Part shown: positions 35,020-46,319 of the stretch, in pieces | How positions within the stretch are numbered: position 1 is the stretch's first letter | How the letters are laid out: each line of letters opens with the position of its first letter | Assembly: GCF_040802235.1 (NCBI RefSeq) | Contig: NC_133166.1 | Coordinates: forward strand, 115,768,991 to 115,832,990 | Direction: 5' to 3' | Source of the DNA: Manis javanica | Taxonomy: Eukaryota; Chordata; Mammalia; Pholidota; Manidae | Length of the DNA: 64,000 bases | Translations under genes and position numbers: made by a program | The notes under the pieces: generated by a model | Database searches by the model: none | Told to the model about the DNA's origin: nothing | The model's input: only the letters and a program-made list of their open reading frames with translations

Positions 35020-35970
35020 TCTAAATCCATGCCAGCGGCCACTCATGCAGGCCAGGGCGGCATCCAGGTCCCGAGGTCGACCGCAATCCGGAGCTTGGGG
35101 AGCAATCAGGCCAGGCGTCGGCGCGAAGGAAGCTGCACCTTCAATCATCTGGCGAGCAAGCCAGGGGCAATTGATCAGGGCTGCCCACGCTGCCCGTGCT
35201 GGAGCTTCCATCTCCCAGGTCGCGGGGCCCGCAGGGGGGTAAGGTGAGCTCGGGTGTCGGCCCAGCGCCTGAGCCCCCCGCGCCTCCAGGACCGCCTCGG
35301 GGGCCCCACTCCTCGCCCAGAGCCAGGCAGAGCTCCTTTAGCGCCAGATTCTCCCGCAGCAGCTCCTCCTGGCGGCCCTCCAGCTCGGCCAGCTTCTGCC
35401 AACAACCGCCCAGGTCTTCGCGCACGGCTCGGGATGCTTGTGTCCCGAAGAGCTGCCACTGGCGAGCTGCGCGCCGCCCGCGCTGACGCTCTGAGTCCAG
35501 GAAGCAGCAGAGGTCGCGCAGCTCACGGTTTTCAGCCTGTAGGCGCCGGTTGAGCTGCTTGAGCTCGCGGATCTCGCCTAGGTGACTCTGCAGCTGTCGA
35601 TTCACCTCCTGCATAAGGCGACCGCGCTGCACCAGAGCCGCCAAGCGCGCCGCCTCTTCCCGCCGCAGGCGCCGCACCAACTCCTCCTTGCCCAGCGCCG
35701 CCATCTCCTCATCGGTCAGCTCCTCCAGGCCACCCGTCTCGGCCTCCATGGTTGCTCAGGCCTCTGGAGCATCGCCTGCCCGCCGCCGCGACCCAGGAGC
35801 CCCACGTCGACCTCGACGACGATCTGGATCGGGCTCGGGCTCCGCTCAGCTCACTCGCTGCAGGATATAGCTGAGTAGCGTAGGCTGCTGAAGCTGCCCG
35901 GGGCCGGGCGCGCTCCGGGGCGGGCCCGCATGACGTTGAAAGGACAGCCAATCCAGGAAGGTCTATCCGG
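35020..35970. promoter_or_regulatory. CCDC85B: CpG island over CCDC85B
   Basis: High CpG density covers the whole coding region and about 200 bases upstream. On the minus strand a TATA-like CTATATCC lies roughly 115 bases before the ATG. Confidence 0.7.
35141..35749 (-). CDS. CCDC85B: Coiled-coil domain-containing 85B (delta-interacting protein A)
   Basis: A small coiled-coil protein that binds transcription and junction partners. In the literature it represses beta-catenin/TCF and C/EBP activity and binds catenin-family proteins. Single uninterrupted exon of 202 codons, the human length, starting MEAETGGLEELTDEEMAALG. A conserved helical/coiled-coil block runs from about residue 20 to 140 (RRLRREEAARLAALVQRGRL, IRELKQLNRRLQAENRELRD, KLAELEGRQEELLRENLALK). 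It is followed by a Gly/Pro/Ser-rich tail ending DQLPLACSPDD. It is GC-rich and lies inside its own CpG island, so long antisense frames over it are shadows. Confidence 0.98.
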   Translation of the reverse strand: MEAETGGLEELTDEEMAALGKEELVRRLRREEAARLAALVQRGRLMQEVNRQLQSHLGEIRELKQLNRRLQAENRELRDLCCFLDSERQRGRRAARQWQLFGTQASRAVREDLGGCWQKLAELEGRQEELLRENLALKELCLALGEEWGPRGGPGGAGGSGAGPTPELTLPPCGPRDLGDGSSSTGSVGSPDQLPLACSPDD

Positions 35971-36589
35971 AAAGGGGTGGGGCATGAGCACAGAGAGAGC
36001 TCTGTCTCCGCCCACTCGGGAAAGCCGAGTCACAGACCCTCACCGACACTGGGTCCCAGCTTTCACGGCCCTACGCGCCAGGCAATCCCAAAGCAGGCAC
36101 TTCGCATCTCCCAGCTCCAAAGCTCTTCAAGCTCAAGCCTAGGTCTCACAGCTCCTGAGAAGCAAGACTCAGGCGTCGGCCGCTCACTCTCCTGCCCATC
36201 CCTCGACGGAATGACAGATCTCCTTTTCATCCTTCCCAATTTATCTCGAACTCAAGTCTCGGCTCACTGAGCATCGCTCCCAGCTCAGAATCCTGAGTCC
36301 AAATGTCCTGTCTTACCATCAGCCTACCCTCTCTCTCACGGAGCGTTTCCTGCCCAGGGGAAGGGGCATACCATGGTTCATTTGTTCAATAAACCTTTAT
36401 TGTGTGCAAGGCCATGCAGAAATAAACTTGACCAAGATCCTAATCCTGTCCTCAAGGGGGTCGTAATTTGGCAGGGGATACAGGCTGTATTAAACAAGCA
36501 AATGCTAGGAGGGGAGGGAGCACGGGTTATAGACACTCCCCAAAAATGGATCCCAAAAGAGGAGTTCCAACGGGCTCTGAAAGATGCAT

Positions 36590-37390
36590 AAGGTTTTCCA
36601 AGTAAAGAGAGCTATTTCAGGGCGAGGGAAGAGCACGGTGAAAGACACTGGGGCCTGAAAGGCCCTAGCTGCTTTAGGCGCAGTGAGAGTAGCTTGATGT
36701 TTTTGAAAGGCAGGTGTGGGGAAGAGTGGTGATGGAGAGAGGCAACAAAGGTAGTTGGAAGCCATATTCTTAAAAGCTTTCAGTACTGAGCTGGCCATTA
36801 ACAATTGTAAGCAGGTGAGTAACATTTAAAAATATGCATTTGATTAGGCTGCTCTGTGTAGGATGGACCATGGGGAGGGAATGTAGGCGGGGAAATTAGT
36901 AAGAACACTGTGTCAGTGGGCAAGGACAGCAATGCAAGACTGGTCAGGGACAGCGCCAGGGCGGCAGAGGACAAAACAGATACTAGAAATATTCAGGAGG
37001 CGAATGTGAGAAAGAGGAATCTGGGAGAAAGCCAGGGCTTCTGGTATGAGAATTGGGTGGATGTTGGTGTCAGTGAGATAGGAACGCAGAGGAGAAAGAG
37101 AGGTCTGTCTAGCTTTAGAGGGGTGTGTGGGAGACAGCGTGTTAAGACTCGCAGAGAAGTGGCCCTCTGGATGTGGACTTCAGGCAGAGCTCTAAGATGC
37201 AGAATCAGTGAGGTCATGAGTGGCAGGAGTGGCGGAGGGAGGTTAAAAACACTGGGGACAGGTGCCCCATGCCCAAGAGTGATGCTCGTCCTCAGGCTGG
37301 ACTGAAGGGCTCCCGGTCAAGGCCCTTAGAAGTTGGGCCTGACACCTTTCTTGCAGAAATAAGATTTAGGATGGAGCCCCATGAAACCCC
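36590..37390 (-). repeat. Ancient L2 LINE fragment (minus)
   Basis: Purine-rich minus-strand L2 pattern: 'gtgtaggatggaccatgggg', 'gagaattgggtggatgttgg', 'tgtcagtgagataggaacgc'. Two short open frames here (36910-37305) are by-products of low stop density. Confidence 0.5.
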
Positions 37391-37479
37391 TAAATTTAGG
37401 AAGCAGGTCAAAGTGGGGGCGGGGGCGAAAAGGGCAGAGAAAGTGGGAGAAAAACCAGGAGGAAGTGAGGGGGCTGGTT

Positions 37480-37900
37480 GCTGAGGCAGGGTCGACTAGA
37501 CGGAGGCCTCCACTCCCGACGCGCTCCGGCCAATGGAGCCAGCGGTGGAGGCGTGGTGGGAAAGATGACGTAGGAGTTTGGGATCACCTTCCCAGCCCCA
37601 CGGCGGAAGGAGGGGCTACCGCCCTCCCCGCCGCTCCTACCTCCCAGCCCTCTGTCCCGGAAGTGGTCCTTCTCTGGCTCCGGTAGTTGGGAGCCGAATC
37701 TCGGAGCTCCCGGAAGTTGCCCCGCGGCGGCGCGCCCGGCCCGGGCAGTTCTTGCTCCTACCGGAGCGCTGCCTCCGCGCCCGGGTCCGGGCGTAGCCAT
37801 GACTAGCGAGTTGGACATCTTTGTGGGGAACACGACCCTCATCGACGAGGACGTGTACCGCCTCTGGCTGGATGGTTACTCGGGTCTGTGGGGGGCAGTC
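37480..37900 (+). promoter_or_regulatory. FIBP: FIBP CpG-rich promoter with ETS pair and CRE-like site
   Basis: Two CCGGAAGT ETS sites at 37657-37664 and 37710-37717, and an ATF/CREB-like TGACGTAG near 37565, precede the FIBP start codon. There is no TATA box. This is a typical housekeeping arrangement. Confidence 0.65.
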
Positions 37901-40900
37901 TGGGGAAGCCGGTCGCGCGGAGCGGTAGTCTAGCAAGGGGGAAGGGGTATCCTATAGGGAAGCGGGCACAGGAGGTAAGAGATGTATAGGGCTGGCGGCT
38001 GGGAACCCCGGAGGGCCTTCGGGGTCGGCGGGGCGGGGCCTTATGCTAGAGCCCGTTCCCCAGTGAGCGACGCAGTAGCTCTGAGGGTGCGCTCGGGAAT
38101 CCTGGAACAGACGGGCGCCACGGCAGCGGTGCTGCAGAGCGACACCATGGACCACTACCGTACTTTCCACATGCTCGAGCGCCTGCTGCACGCACCGCCG
38201 AAGCTGCTGCACCAGCTCATCTTCCAGATCCCGCCCTCCCGGCAGGCACTGCTCATCGAGAGGTGAAAACGCCAACCAGATATCTGAACACATACCCATT
38301 TTGCAGGCTGAAACTGAGGCCCAGGGAGGGACAGGACTTAAACACGGGATGTGAGAAAATTGAGAGCGGAAAGGGCCGACCCAGGCCCTTCAGGGCCGCC
38401 TTCCCCTCCTTTATGGGAAGTCAGCGGTGTTCCCTACCTCTGCACAGATACTATGCCTTTGACGAGGCCTTTGTGCGGGAGGTCCTGGGCAAGAAGCTGT
38501 CCAAGGGCACCAAGAAAGACCTGGACGACATCAGCACTAAAACAGGCATAACCCTCAAGAGCTGCCGCAGACAGGTGGGCACTGCCCCCTTCCACGCCTC
38601 TTGAACAGCATCCCATCGAAGGTGGGACCCTTCAGTCCATCCCTTTGGCCACTGCCCCAGCCTCCAACCCAACTCCTGATTTTGGCAGCAGCTTCATACC
38701 TAGTCTCCTCTCCCCTCTTTTTGCCTCTGCAAGCCATCCCCTACTCTTTCAGAAGCCCCAGTCTAATCATAGCTTTCCCCTGCTCTTGAACTTTCATTGG
38801 CTCCCACTCCCTTCTGGATAGTAGCACACTCCTTGGCCTTGACCTTCGTACTCTCCTGTGATCTGGCCCCTGCCACCTCTCTAGACTTACATTTCCCTGG
38901 TCCCTGGCTTTCTTTTGCTTCATGCTTCTCCTACCAGGAGGGTACTCTTCTTGGCCATATCTACCCTGTGAAATCCAAGGTAAGGGGTCAGATGCCATTT
39001 TATCCACAAACCTTTCTGGTGGTGCCAGGGAGAAGTAACCCTTCTTCTGGATCTTTAGTGTCTTTTCTCTGTGTCTCCTTTGAGCCCCTTGTGTACAGCT
39101 TAGCATTTGCACATTTTTGATTTCCTGGACCTTAGCCAGGTGGGTCAGTTCCAGCACAAATTCATGAGGACCTGGACAGCATGATGCTAGAAGGGGCGAA
39201 TTCTAAGCTAGGAGTGAGTAAACATGTATCCAAGGCGAGATGGCAGGAGCTGGGAGATATTTACCTAATTGATTAACAGGTACTCACAATGAATAGGTTG
39301 TTGAAGGAACATCCAGTGCTAAATCAGCATCTGTTGCCTGGATAGGTGGGTCGGCAAGGCATGGGTGTTCCATGAACAGTTTGTTGGGTGATCAATCTCT
39401 GACCAGTCCTCCTTCCTCCTGTTATGGCCCTGCAGTTTGACAACTTCAAGCGAGTCTTCAAGGTCGTGGAGGAAATGCGGGGCTCCCTGGTCGATAACAT
39501 CCAGCAACACTTCCTCCTCTCTGACCGGTTGGCCAGGTGAGGGGTCAGGCAAGGAGCCAGCTGTTTCCTGTCCTGCAAACTCCTTTCCTGGGCCCTGAGA
39601 CATTTGAACCCACTTGAACTCCTGGCTGTGCTGGGGGGGATAATTACCCCATTCCTGGTCTGTACTCTGTATCAGACTGGCTTGGGTTCAAATCCTGACC
39701 CAGCCATTTAGCAGCTGGGCTGTTGTGAGGTGCCACACATATGGCACAGCCCCTGGGGCTTAGGAAGTGGTCAGTACATGTTAAGTGTTACCCTTGCAGC
39801 CTCTCACTAAAGCCCTGAGGAGAGCTCTTCTGAAACCTCACTGCACAGGTGAGGAGCCGCAGAGAGGAGGGACTTGAAAGCTGGCATATGGTATGTTAGG
39901 GCAGAGAAGCCAGGACGTAGATGCCCACTGATGTCACATGTGGGAGCTGTTGGCTAAGAAGGAATTTCAAGCCCTCACAGGCCCACTCTCCCTTCCTGCA
40001 GGGATTATGCAGCCATCGTCTTCTTTGCAAACAACCGCTTTGAGACGGGGAAGAAAAAACTGCAGTATCTGAGCTTTGGTGACTTTGCCTTTTGTGCTGA
40101 GCTCATGATCCAGAACTGGACCCTTGGAGCCGTCGGTGAGGCCCCCACTGACCCAGGTGCCCGGACACCCCCCCAACTCAGGGCCTGCTTTTCCAGCAGC
40201 AGTTCTTCCTACAGGTCCCCAGTTCCCAGAATCCTTCAGTGCCCCTACCCTAGCCACCTCTGCTTATAATTTTAAAAATCCAATGTTCCCACACACACCT
40301 TGTCTGCAGACAAAGGGCCCATTACTTGTCTGTGTCCTGGAGCAAGTCACTCCACCTCTCTGATACCTCGCTTCCTCTTCTGTTTCATGGGGTGCAAGGG
40401 GGTGGTGGGTGAGGAAGGCTCCTGATATCACAGGAGGAGTTTCTATCCCCCACCCCAATTCCCTTCATGGACCTCACTCAGACTCCCAGGTGGATGACAT
40501 GGACATGGACTTAGACAAGGAGTTTCTCCAGGACTTAAAGGAGCTCAAGGTTCTTGTGGCTGATAAGGACCTTCTGGACCTGCACAAGAGGTGACCCAGG
40601 GTCTATGGGGTGGGGCCTGAAGTGGGGGGCCTATGCGGCTCTAGGCTTGACTCTGTCTCCCTGCAGCCTGGTGTGTACTGCCCTCCGGGGAAAGCTTGGT
40701 GTCTTTTCTGAGATGGAAGCCAACTTCAAGGTCTGTGACCCAGTCCAGCCTCTGTCCCCTGGGCATCTTCAGCCTCCAGTGCACTGTCCCACTGGGCAAC
40801 TCTGCTCCTGCCTGAGATTGACTGGCAGGTGGTGCTGCGGCTCCTTCTGCCCTGCCTGTGAGGGGGGAGCTTCTCCTAAACCTTGGGGAATTACTTGATT

Positions 40901-41701
40901 GAGGGAGGTGGATGGATTTGGGGAGGGACCTGCCTGTCCTGCAGCCTCTGGGCTCAGCCCCCCACCTTGGGGCAGAAAGCAGAACTCCCAGGCTCCCTGC
41001 CCCACAGAACCTGTCCCGGGGGCTGGTGAATGTGGCCGCCAAGCTGATCCACAATAAAGACGTCAGAGACCTGTTTGTGGACCTGGTGGAGAAGGTAAGT
41101 TGTCCTGTCCACCCCCACTTTAATCCCCAGCCTGGCCTGTCCCTGGGCTGTGCCAGTGCTGGCTATTCCCTTGGGCCCGCAGTTCGTGGAACCCTGCCGT
41201 TCCGACCACTGGCCATTGAATGATGTGCGGCTCTTCCTGAATCAGTATTCGGCATCGGTCCATTCCCTGGATGGCTTCCGGTGAGAGACTCCAGGCCTCC
41301 TGCCCTGCCCGGCCTTGTCCCAGCCAGCCTCCTGCCAGGGCTTTGCCCTCCCGTACACTCTGGGTTCCCTATCCTGCCACCCTGGGGGTTAAAGTCTCTG
41401 TGGACCAGAGTTCTGGCTCCACCGATTAGAAGCTGTGGCCTGACCTTGTGCAAGTTCCTTAACCTTCATGCCTCAGTTTCCCCATATGTAAACCAGGGAT
41501 AACAATGCTAAGGATCATAAGAATACTGCGAGGACTAAAGGGGTGAAGGCAAACGGAACACTTAGAGCAGCGTTTCAGATGCAGTGGGGATGTGGTAAAG
41601 GTCAGCATTACTGTCACTGTTCCCATTTCAGGCACCAGGCCCTCTGGGACCGCTACATGGGCACCCTCCATGGCTGCCTCCTGCGCCTGTATCATGAGTG
41701 A
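37799..41701 (+). CDS. FIBP: FGF1 intracellular-binding protein
   Basis: A cytosolic/nuclear protein that binds internalised acidic FGF (FGF1) and is linked to its mitogenic signalling and to overgrowth syndrome when lost. Ten exons: 37799-37883, 38064-38262, 38448-38574, 39436-39536, 40002-40156, 40482-40590, 40667-40730, 41008-41094, 41183-41280 and 41632-41701. They give 364 aa, as in human, from [21 protein letters not shown] to LRLYHE. Conserved blocks: [70 protein letters not shown]. Exon 5 has two in-phase donors (after 40135 or 40156), which add or drop seven codons (GEAPTDP) and reproduce the known 364/357 isoforms. The exon 1 donor (GG before GTCTGT) is weak. The gene ends tail to tail with CTSW. 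Confidence 0.97.
38720..39095 (+). repeat. L2 LINE fragment in FIBP intron 3
   Basis: Typical L2 text: 'cattggctcccactcccttc', 'ctcctgtgatctggcccctg'. Confidence 0.6.
39660..39900 (+). repeat. MIR SINE in FIBP intron 4
   Basis: Shows 'ggcttgggttcaaatcctga' and 'cagccatttagcagctgggc', then a diverged 3' half. Confidence 0.65.
41400..41560 (+). repeat. MIR SINE in FIBP intron 9
   Basis: Shows 'ccttgtgcaagttccttaac', 'gcctcagtttccccatatgt', 'aaaccagggataacaatgct'. Confidence 0.75.
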
Positions 41702-41730
41702 GGCTGCCTTCCACTGCTGCCTGCACTGAC

Positions 41731-41736
41731 AATAAA
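41731..41736 (+). terminator. FIBP: FIBP polyadenylation signal
   Basis: AATAAA only 30 bases after the FIBP stop codon, giving a very short 3' UTR. Confidence 0.85.
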
Positions 41737-41966
41737 GTTGCCATGACTTTGGAGGAGCCTGTGCATAGTACACATCGGGGTCTGTGTGTGAAGGGGGTGT
41801 ACACAGGTGTGCACATGGATATCTCTAAGTGTCTGTGTCTAAGGATGTAAGTAGATGTATGTTGGCCCCGCGGGGAATAGAACATGTCAAGGAGTGGTGT
41901 CTGTGCTGTCCCCAGCCATTTCCCCACCCTAGCTGATTCACTTGGAAGGCAGGGGGCTTGTCTTGG

Positions 41967-41972
41967 TTTATT
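41967..41972 (-). terminator. CTSW: CTSW polyadenylation signal
   Basis: AATAAA on the minus strand about 105 bases after the CTSW stop, 230 bases from the converging FIBP signal. Confidence 0.8.
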
Positions 41973-42077
41973 TAAGCTGTAGCAAGAAGACTGGGAGGGC
42001 AGGCAAAAGGCTTGGGGTGGGGCTGGTAAGGAGGCAGCGGGAATAGCAGGAGAGAGTGGAGGGGTGTCCAGGTAGGC

Positions 42078-45000
42078 TCAGCGAGGGCAGGAAACTCGCT
42101 GCTTCTTAACTGGTTGGTCCACTCGGGCAGTGAGTGGGTACTTGGTAATGCCACAGGTATTACTCCCTCGGTGCAGCCGGAAATAGCCCTAGGAAGTTAA
42201 AGGACATCAGGGCCAGGAGGGGGGAGAGGCCCGTCCTGCCGTGTTCCTGCCATAGAGCACGCTCACCTTCTCGCCCCAGCTGGCTCCCCATGAGTTCTTC
42301 AGGATCCAGTAAGGGGTCGAGTGTTGAGGATGAGCCTGGGATGAGACTGCCTCTGCGGGCTTCCTCTCCACCGACTTGCTTGTCCCAAAACCCACCAGCA
42401 AGACAGAATGATCCACAAGCCGGGGGTCACAGGTGGTAGGCGTGGCCTTGATCACACCCTTCTGGTATTGCTGCAGGGATGAGGGCAGAGGTGCTGGGTC
42501 TGGGGCCACATCCCCTGTGTGCCCCTCCCACCATTCCCTCCCTTGTCTCACCTGAAGGAGCTTCATGTTGATAGTCACGGTGATGGGGCCCTGAGTAGCC
42601 AGGTACCAGGCGATTTCTGGGGGTGAAAGGTGCCCTCAGACCCTGCCTGCCTTGCCCCCTGCTCTCAGCTCACAGGTGTCACTCTGTCCCTCTTTCCCAC
42701 CCCCTCCTCCAGCCCCGCCTCCCCACCCCCCGCTGCCCCTGCAGCTCTGCCTGCCCACGGCCCCCCCCACGCTGCGCTGCTCGCACTCTGCTCGTTGTCC
42801 GGCAACATGATGAAATCCTGGATCCAGGCCACCTTCTTGTGCTTTCTGGCCAGGCACCTGTGGGCTCTGACATTCCCCTGGAATGGGTAGTCCTTCTCGC
42901 TGGCCAGGCCACCTGGGGATCAGAAAAGCAAGGCCAGGGCGGAGACTCAGCTCTGAACGTCCCTCTGCTCTGCTCCGTAGCTGCCCAGAGTGGCAGGACA
43001 CTCACTGTTGTTGAGGACGGTTATAAACGCATCCCAGACGAAGCCACCCCTGCAGCCATTCCCACAGCGGCCACAGTCGAGCAGTTCTGGTGCAAGAAGG
43101 GACAATGTGGGTGCCAGGCCCCAGGCCCCCATCCCTCCCCAGGCTCCTCACTCATAAACCTTCACCCAGCCATACCCTGCACAGAGACTTCCACGGACTG
43201 ACGGTGTTTGATGCCCCATAGGGCCTCAATGTTGCCAGCTGCTGCCATGGCCCAGCAGCAGTTGCAGTTTTCCTAGGGGAGAAATGGTGGGGGAGGGTCA
43301 GAGTAAGGGGGTTGGGCCTTGCCCCATCTCCCCTCCCCCATCACGGGCTGGACTGGGCCAGGCTTGGTGGGGGCAGGTACCTGGTTCTTGACGGAAGAGA
43401 TGATACCGGCTGCCTTCCTCCAGTCACAGGTGGGGGGCAGGGGCTCCCCCCACTCTTCAGATCCTACCTGTCTGCTCATTTTAGGGAGCCCTCCAACTGT
43501 GCTCTGATGCCTGTAGAGCTGACCAAACTCCTCATCTGGGAGACAGAGCCAGCAAGGTCACAGTTTTGATCCCTTTTCCCCCATAGTCTACTTCTCCCAC
43601 TCCAGCCATCCACATTCTTGGTCTTCAGAGTCCCTATCGTACCCTACAAGTCAGAAAGGCAAGGATACTGAGGCTAGAGAGAGGCCAGGTTCCTTGTTGG
43701 GGTGCATGCCGCCTGCACCTGCTGCCTTACCACCGAGCTGGGCTGGGACACAGGCCTGTCCATGCTCTATTTGGGGAAGCACCCAGGGCACTGGTCCTCA
43801 GGCTCCCTCTCTGGGAAACAAAAGCTGGAGGTATACTATGTCCATGTGCCTTCCTACTCACCACCTGTGGGCCAGGAAGTGTTCAGTACCTGTGAGGTCA
43901 CTGAATGGAGTTACCCCAAACTCGGCTGTGCCCAAGTCCTCCTTCTGTAGCCACTGCGCCTGGGCCAGGTTGTGGGCAAAGATGTCGAGGTGGCGAGCAT
44001 GCTCTGGACCAAAAGGGGGTTGGTTGTCCTAGGCTGGCTCCAAGTCCCCAGGGACAGGAAGTGGCCACTGGCTGGGTGTCCTACCCACACTCAGATGAGC
44101 ACTGATGCCTTTCCTGTAGCCCCTGCAGACTCTGCTGCAGACACCAGGGCTGAGGAAGTGGCTCCCCAGCCCACCTGGGGTTGGGTTTTCCCTGAAAGGC
44201 AGCAAGGGGGGCCATCTCTGCTCACCCACAAGAAGCCAAGTAAAGGATGTGAAGGTAAAGTGACTCAGAGGGGAAAGGTGGGGGTGGTCAGACCAGCTTC
44301 CTGCTGGGTCACCTCCTCCACCTTCACTTCACACCTCTGACTTCAGACCTGGGGCTAGAGCATGGTGGGGGTGGGGGAGGATGGGGTACAGGGTGTTGCC
44401 AGCCTGGACTGGAAGGTACCCACAGACATCCCCCTGTGGAAGATGAGACCCAGAAAGAGGGCAGGAGCAGGGCTGGCAGCTCATGGGGGTGGAGAGTCCC
44501 CAGCTTAAGGTCAAAATGGGTCATTGGGTCTTTGTGAATTAATTCATGACTCGTGGTCTGCCCACTGTTTGTAGTCACAGGAAAATGGTTATGGAGGTAA
44601 AGGATTCCTCTAGGACTGAATGTTTCTTAGCAAAGAATGATCCTGTCCCCATTTGTGCATCCAGCAAACCAGGGAGCAGAGACCCGGGATCTGCCACCAT
44701 CCTGCTGGATGGCTTTGACCAAACCCATGCCCCACCCTTAGCCTCAATTTCCTCATCTATTAAATGGGAGAAGGGGGTTTGGACTGGTGATGTGTGTGTC
44801 CCATGATACCTGCTGGGTTCGAGTAACTCCGGTTGTACTGGATCTGGAACAACCTGAAGACCTCTTTCAGTTCCAGTGGCTGGGGACCTGGGTCCTTGCA
44901 AGGAACCAAGGGTGTGGGGAGCAGGTTAGGACCAGCGCTGGGACCACACCTCGGCTCCCAAATATACAAGGACTGGACTAGGAGAACAGCAGGTTAGTCT

Positions 45001-45242
45001 CCCCTGTATCCCTGTGAGCTTGGGCATGTCACTCACCTATCTGGCCTCAGTTGTTCCCTCTGGGAAATGGGACCAAGGCAGTTGTTAAGGGGTGAGCCCC
45101 AGGGTTCATACCTTTACAGAAGAAAGGATATGGGGAGTGGGTTGGGGGCACTTACCTGGCCCCTGAGGGAGCCCTTGATGCCTTGAACCAGGCCCGCCAC
45201 CAACAGGACCAGGAGGCACGAAAAGTAGATAGTTAGTGCCAT
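42078..45242 (-). CDS. CTSW: Cathepsin W (lymphopain)
   Basis: A papain-family (C1A) cysteine protease of NK and cytotoxic T cells, kept in the ER/endosomal system. Ten exons: 45156-45242, 44810-44894, 43890-44003, 43381-43535, 43176-43272, 43006-43086, 42787-42912, 42552-42616, 42267-42470 and 42078-42188. They join in phase to 374 aa (human 376). The signal peptide starts [17 protein letters not shown]. The inhibitor prodomain shows [18 protein letters not shown] and [12 protein letters not shown]. The mature enzyme has [16 protein letters not shown] with catalytic Cys153, [12 protein letters not shown] with His291, and YWILKNSWG with Asn329. The unusual insertion after LLVGFG (about residues 300-322) and the C-terminal extension typical of cathepsin W are kept. 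The gene looks functional. Intron 2 holds one copy of a 150-bp duplicated block. Confidence 0.96.
44469..44618 (+). repeat. 150-bp direct duplication, copy 1 (CTSW intron 2)
   Basis: From AGGGCTGGCAGCTCATGG to CCTCTAGGACTG. It matches 46052-46201 base for base with no gaps and 6 mismatches (96% identity by hand alignment). It is not a repeat family I recognise. Confidence 0.9.
44685..44795 (+). repeat. MIR fragment in CTSW intron 2
   Basis: Contains 'agcctcaatttcctcatcta' followed by 'ttaaatgggagaagggggtt'. Confidence 0.6.
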
Positions 45243-45679
45243 GGTGCGGCAGACCAGAGTGCTGGGGGCAGGAAGCTGTGCAGACCAAGTTGGAGGGGCT
45301 GAGAGGGCGGGGCTAGAGAAACCACAAAGTGGAAACCAGGCCGGGAAGGGGAGGCTCAGACCCCTAGAGCACGAGAGCTGCCTCAGACCTTCAGGCTTTT
45401 GTCTCCACACAGCCCTCTGCTTGCCTGTCCCTACCCCAGCACCTTTTTCTTTATTCAACAGAGACTCTCAGACCACCTTGTTCTGGGCAATTCTAGGGAT
45501 ACAGAGATGGATCTGCCCTTAAGGAGACAGGAAGAGACAGATACTAAAGGGGCAGTTGACAATATATGGCCATTGGTGCCATGATGGGAAATTGGGGGCT
45601 TATGGGAGCCGTAGGCCCCTGATGACTGGGCAGGAATGGTGGGTGGGTGGCCGGTGTCCCTTGGGCACATACTCTTGCT

Positions 45680-45900
45680 CATCCCACAAAGTTCAGTCCG
45701 CCCAAGGGTCACCTCCAAGAAGCATTCCCTGCTCCCCATCATCTGGTGTAACCTGAAGCCCCTTGAGGCCTGGCCAAGCTTGTGCACGCTTGGCATCTGC
45801 CACTCACGGCAGATGTCCACTGTGCCTGTGTCCTCAGCACCCAGGACAGGGCTGGGCACAGAGCAGGCTCAGTGGGAGTTAACCAAACAATTGGTCGTTG
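45680..45900 (+). repeat. L2 LINE 3' end
   Basis: Contains 'ggtcacctccaagaagcatt' (a common L2 block), 'ctgtgcctgtgtcctcagca' and 'ggctgggcacagagcaggct'. Confidence 0.6.
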
Positions 45901-46051
45901 TGGATTTTAAACAGGAACAGCATGTGGCAGCTATTACCTTGTTCCTGTCACAATTGGGATGGGGATGATGGGTGTGGATGTGCCTGAGGGGGCAGAAAGT
46001 TAGCAGGCTCAACATCTCAAGAGCAAGGCCAAAGCGGGTAAAGGCCAAGGA

Positions 46052-46201
46052 AGGGCTGGCAGCTCATGGGGGTGGAGAGTCCCCCGCTTAAGGTCAAAAT
46101 GGGTCATTGGGTCTTTGTGAATGAATACATGACTCGTGGTCTTCCCACTGTTTGTAGTCACAGGAAAATGGTTATGGAGGCGAAGGATTCCTCTAGGACT
46201 G
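46052..46201 (+). repeat. 150-bp direct duplication, copy 2 (upstream of CTSW)
   Basis: Second copy, in the same orientation, 1583 bases to the right and about 0.8 kb upstream of the CTSW start codon. Same length as copy 1. Confidence 0.9.
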
Positions 46202-46319
46202 GGGCAGACAAAAAGGCTCAGCGGGCACCAAAGGGAGTGTCATAAAAACTGGTCTTTCAGTGTGGTAGTGGGGGGTTATGGAAATGGGGGAAGAAGCTGG
46301 GGACCTGGGGCTGGGTGGT

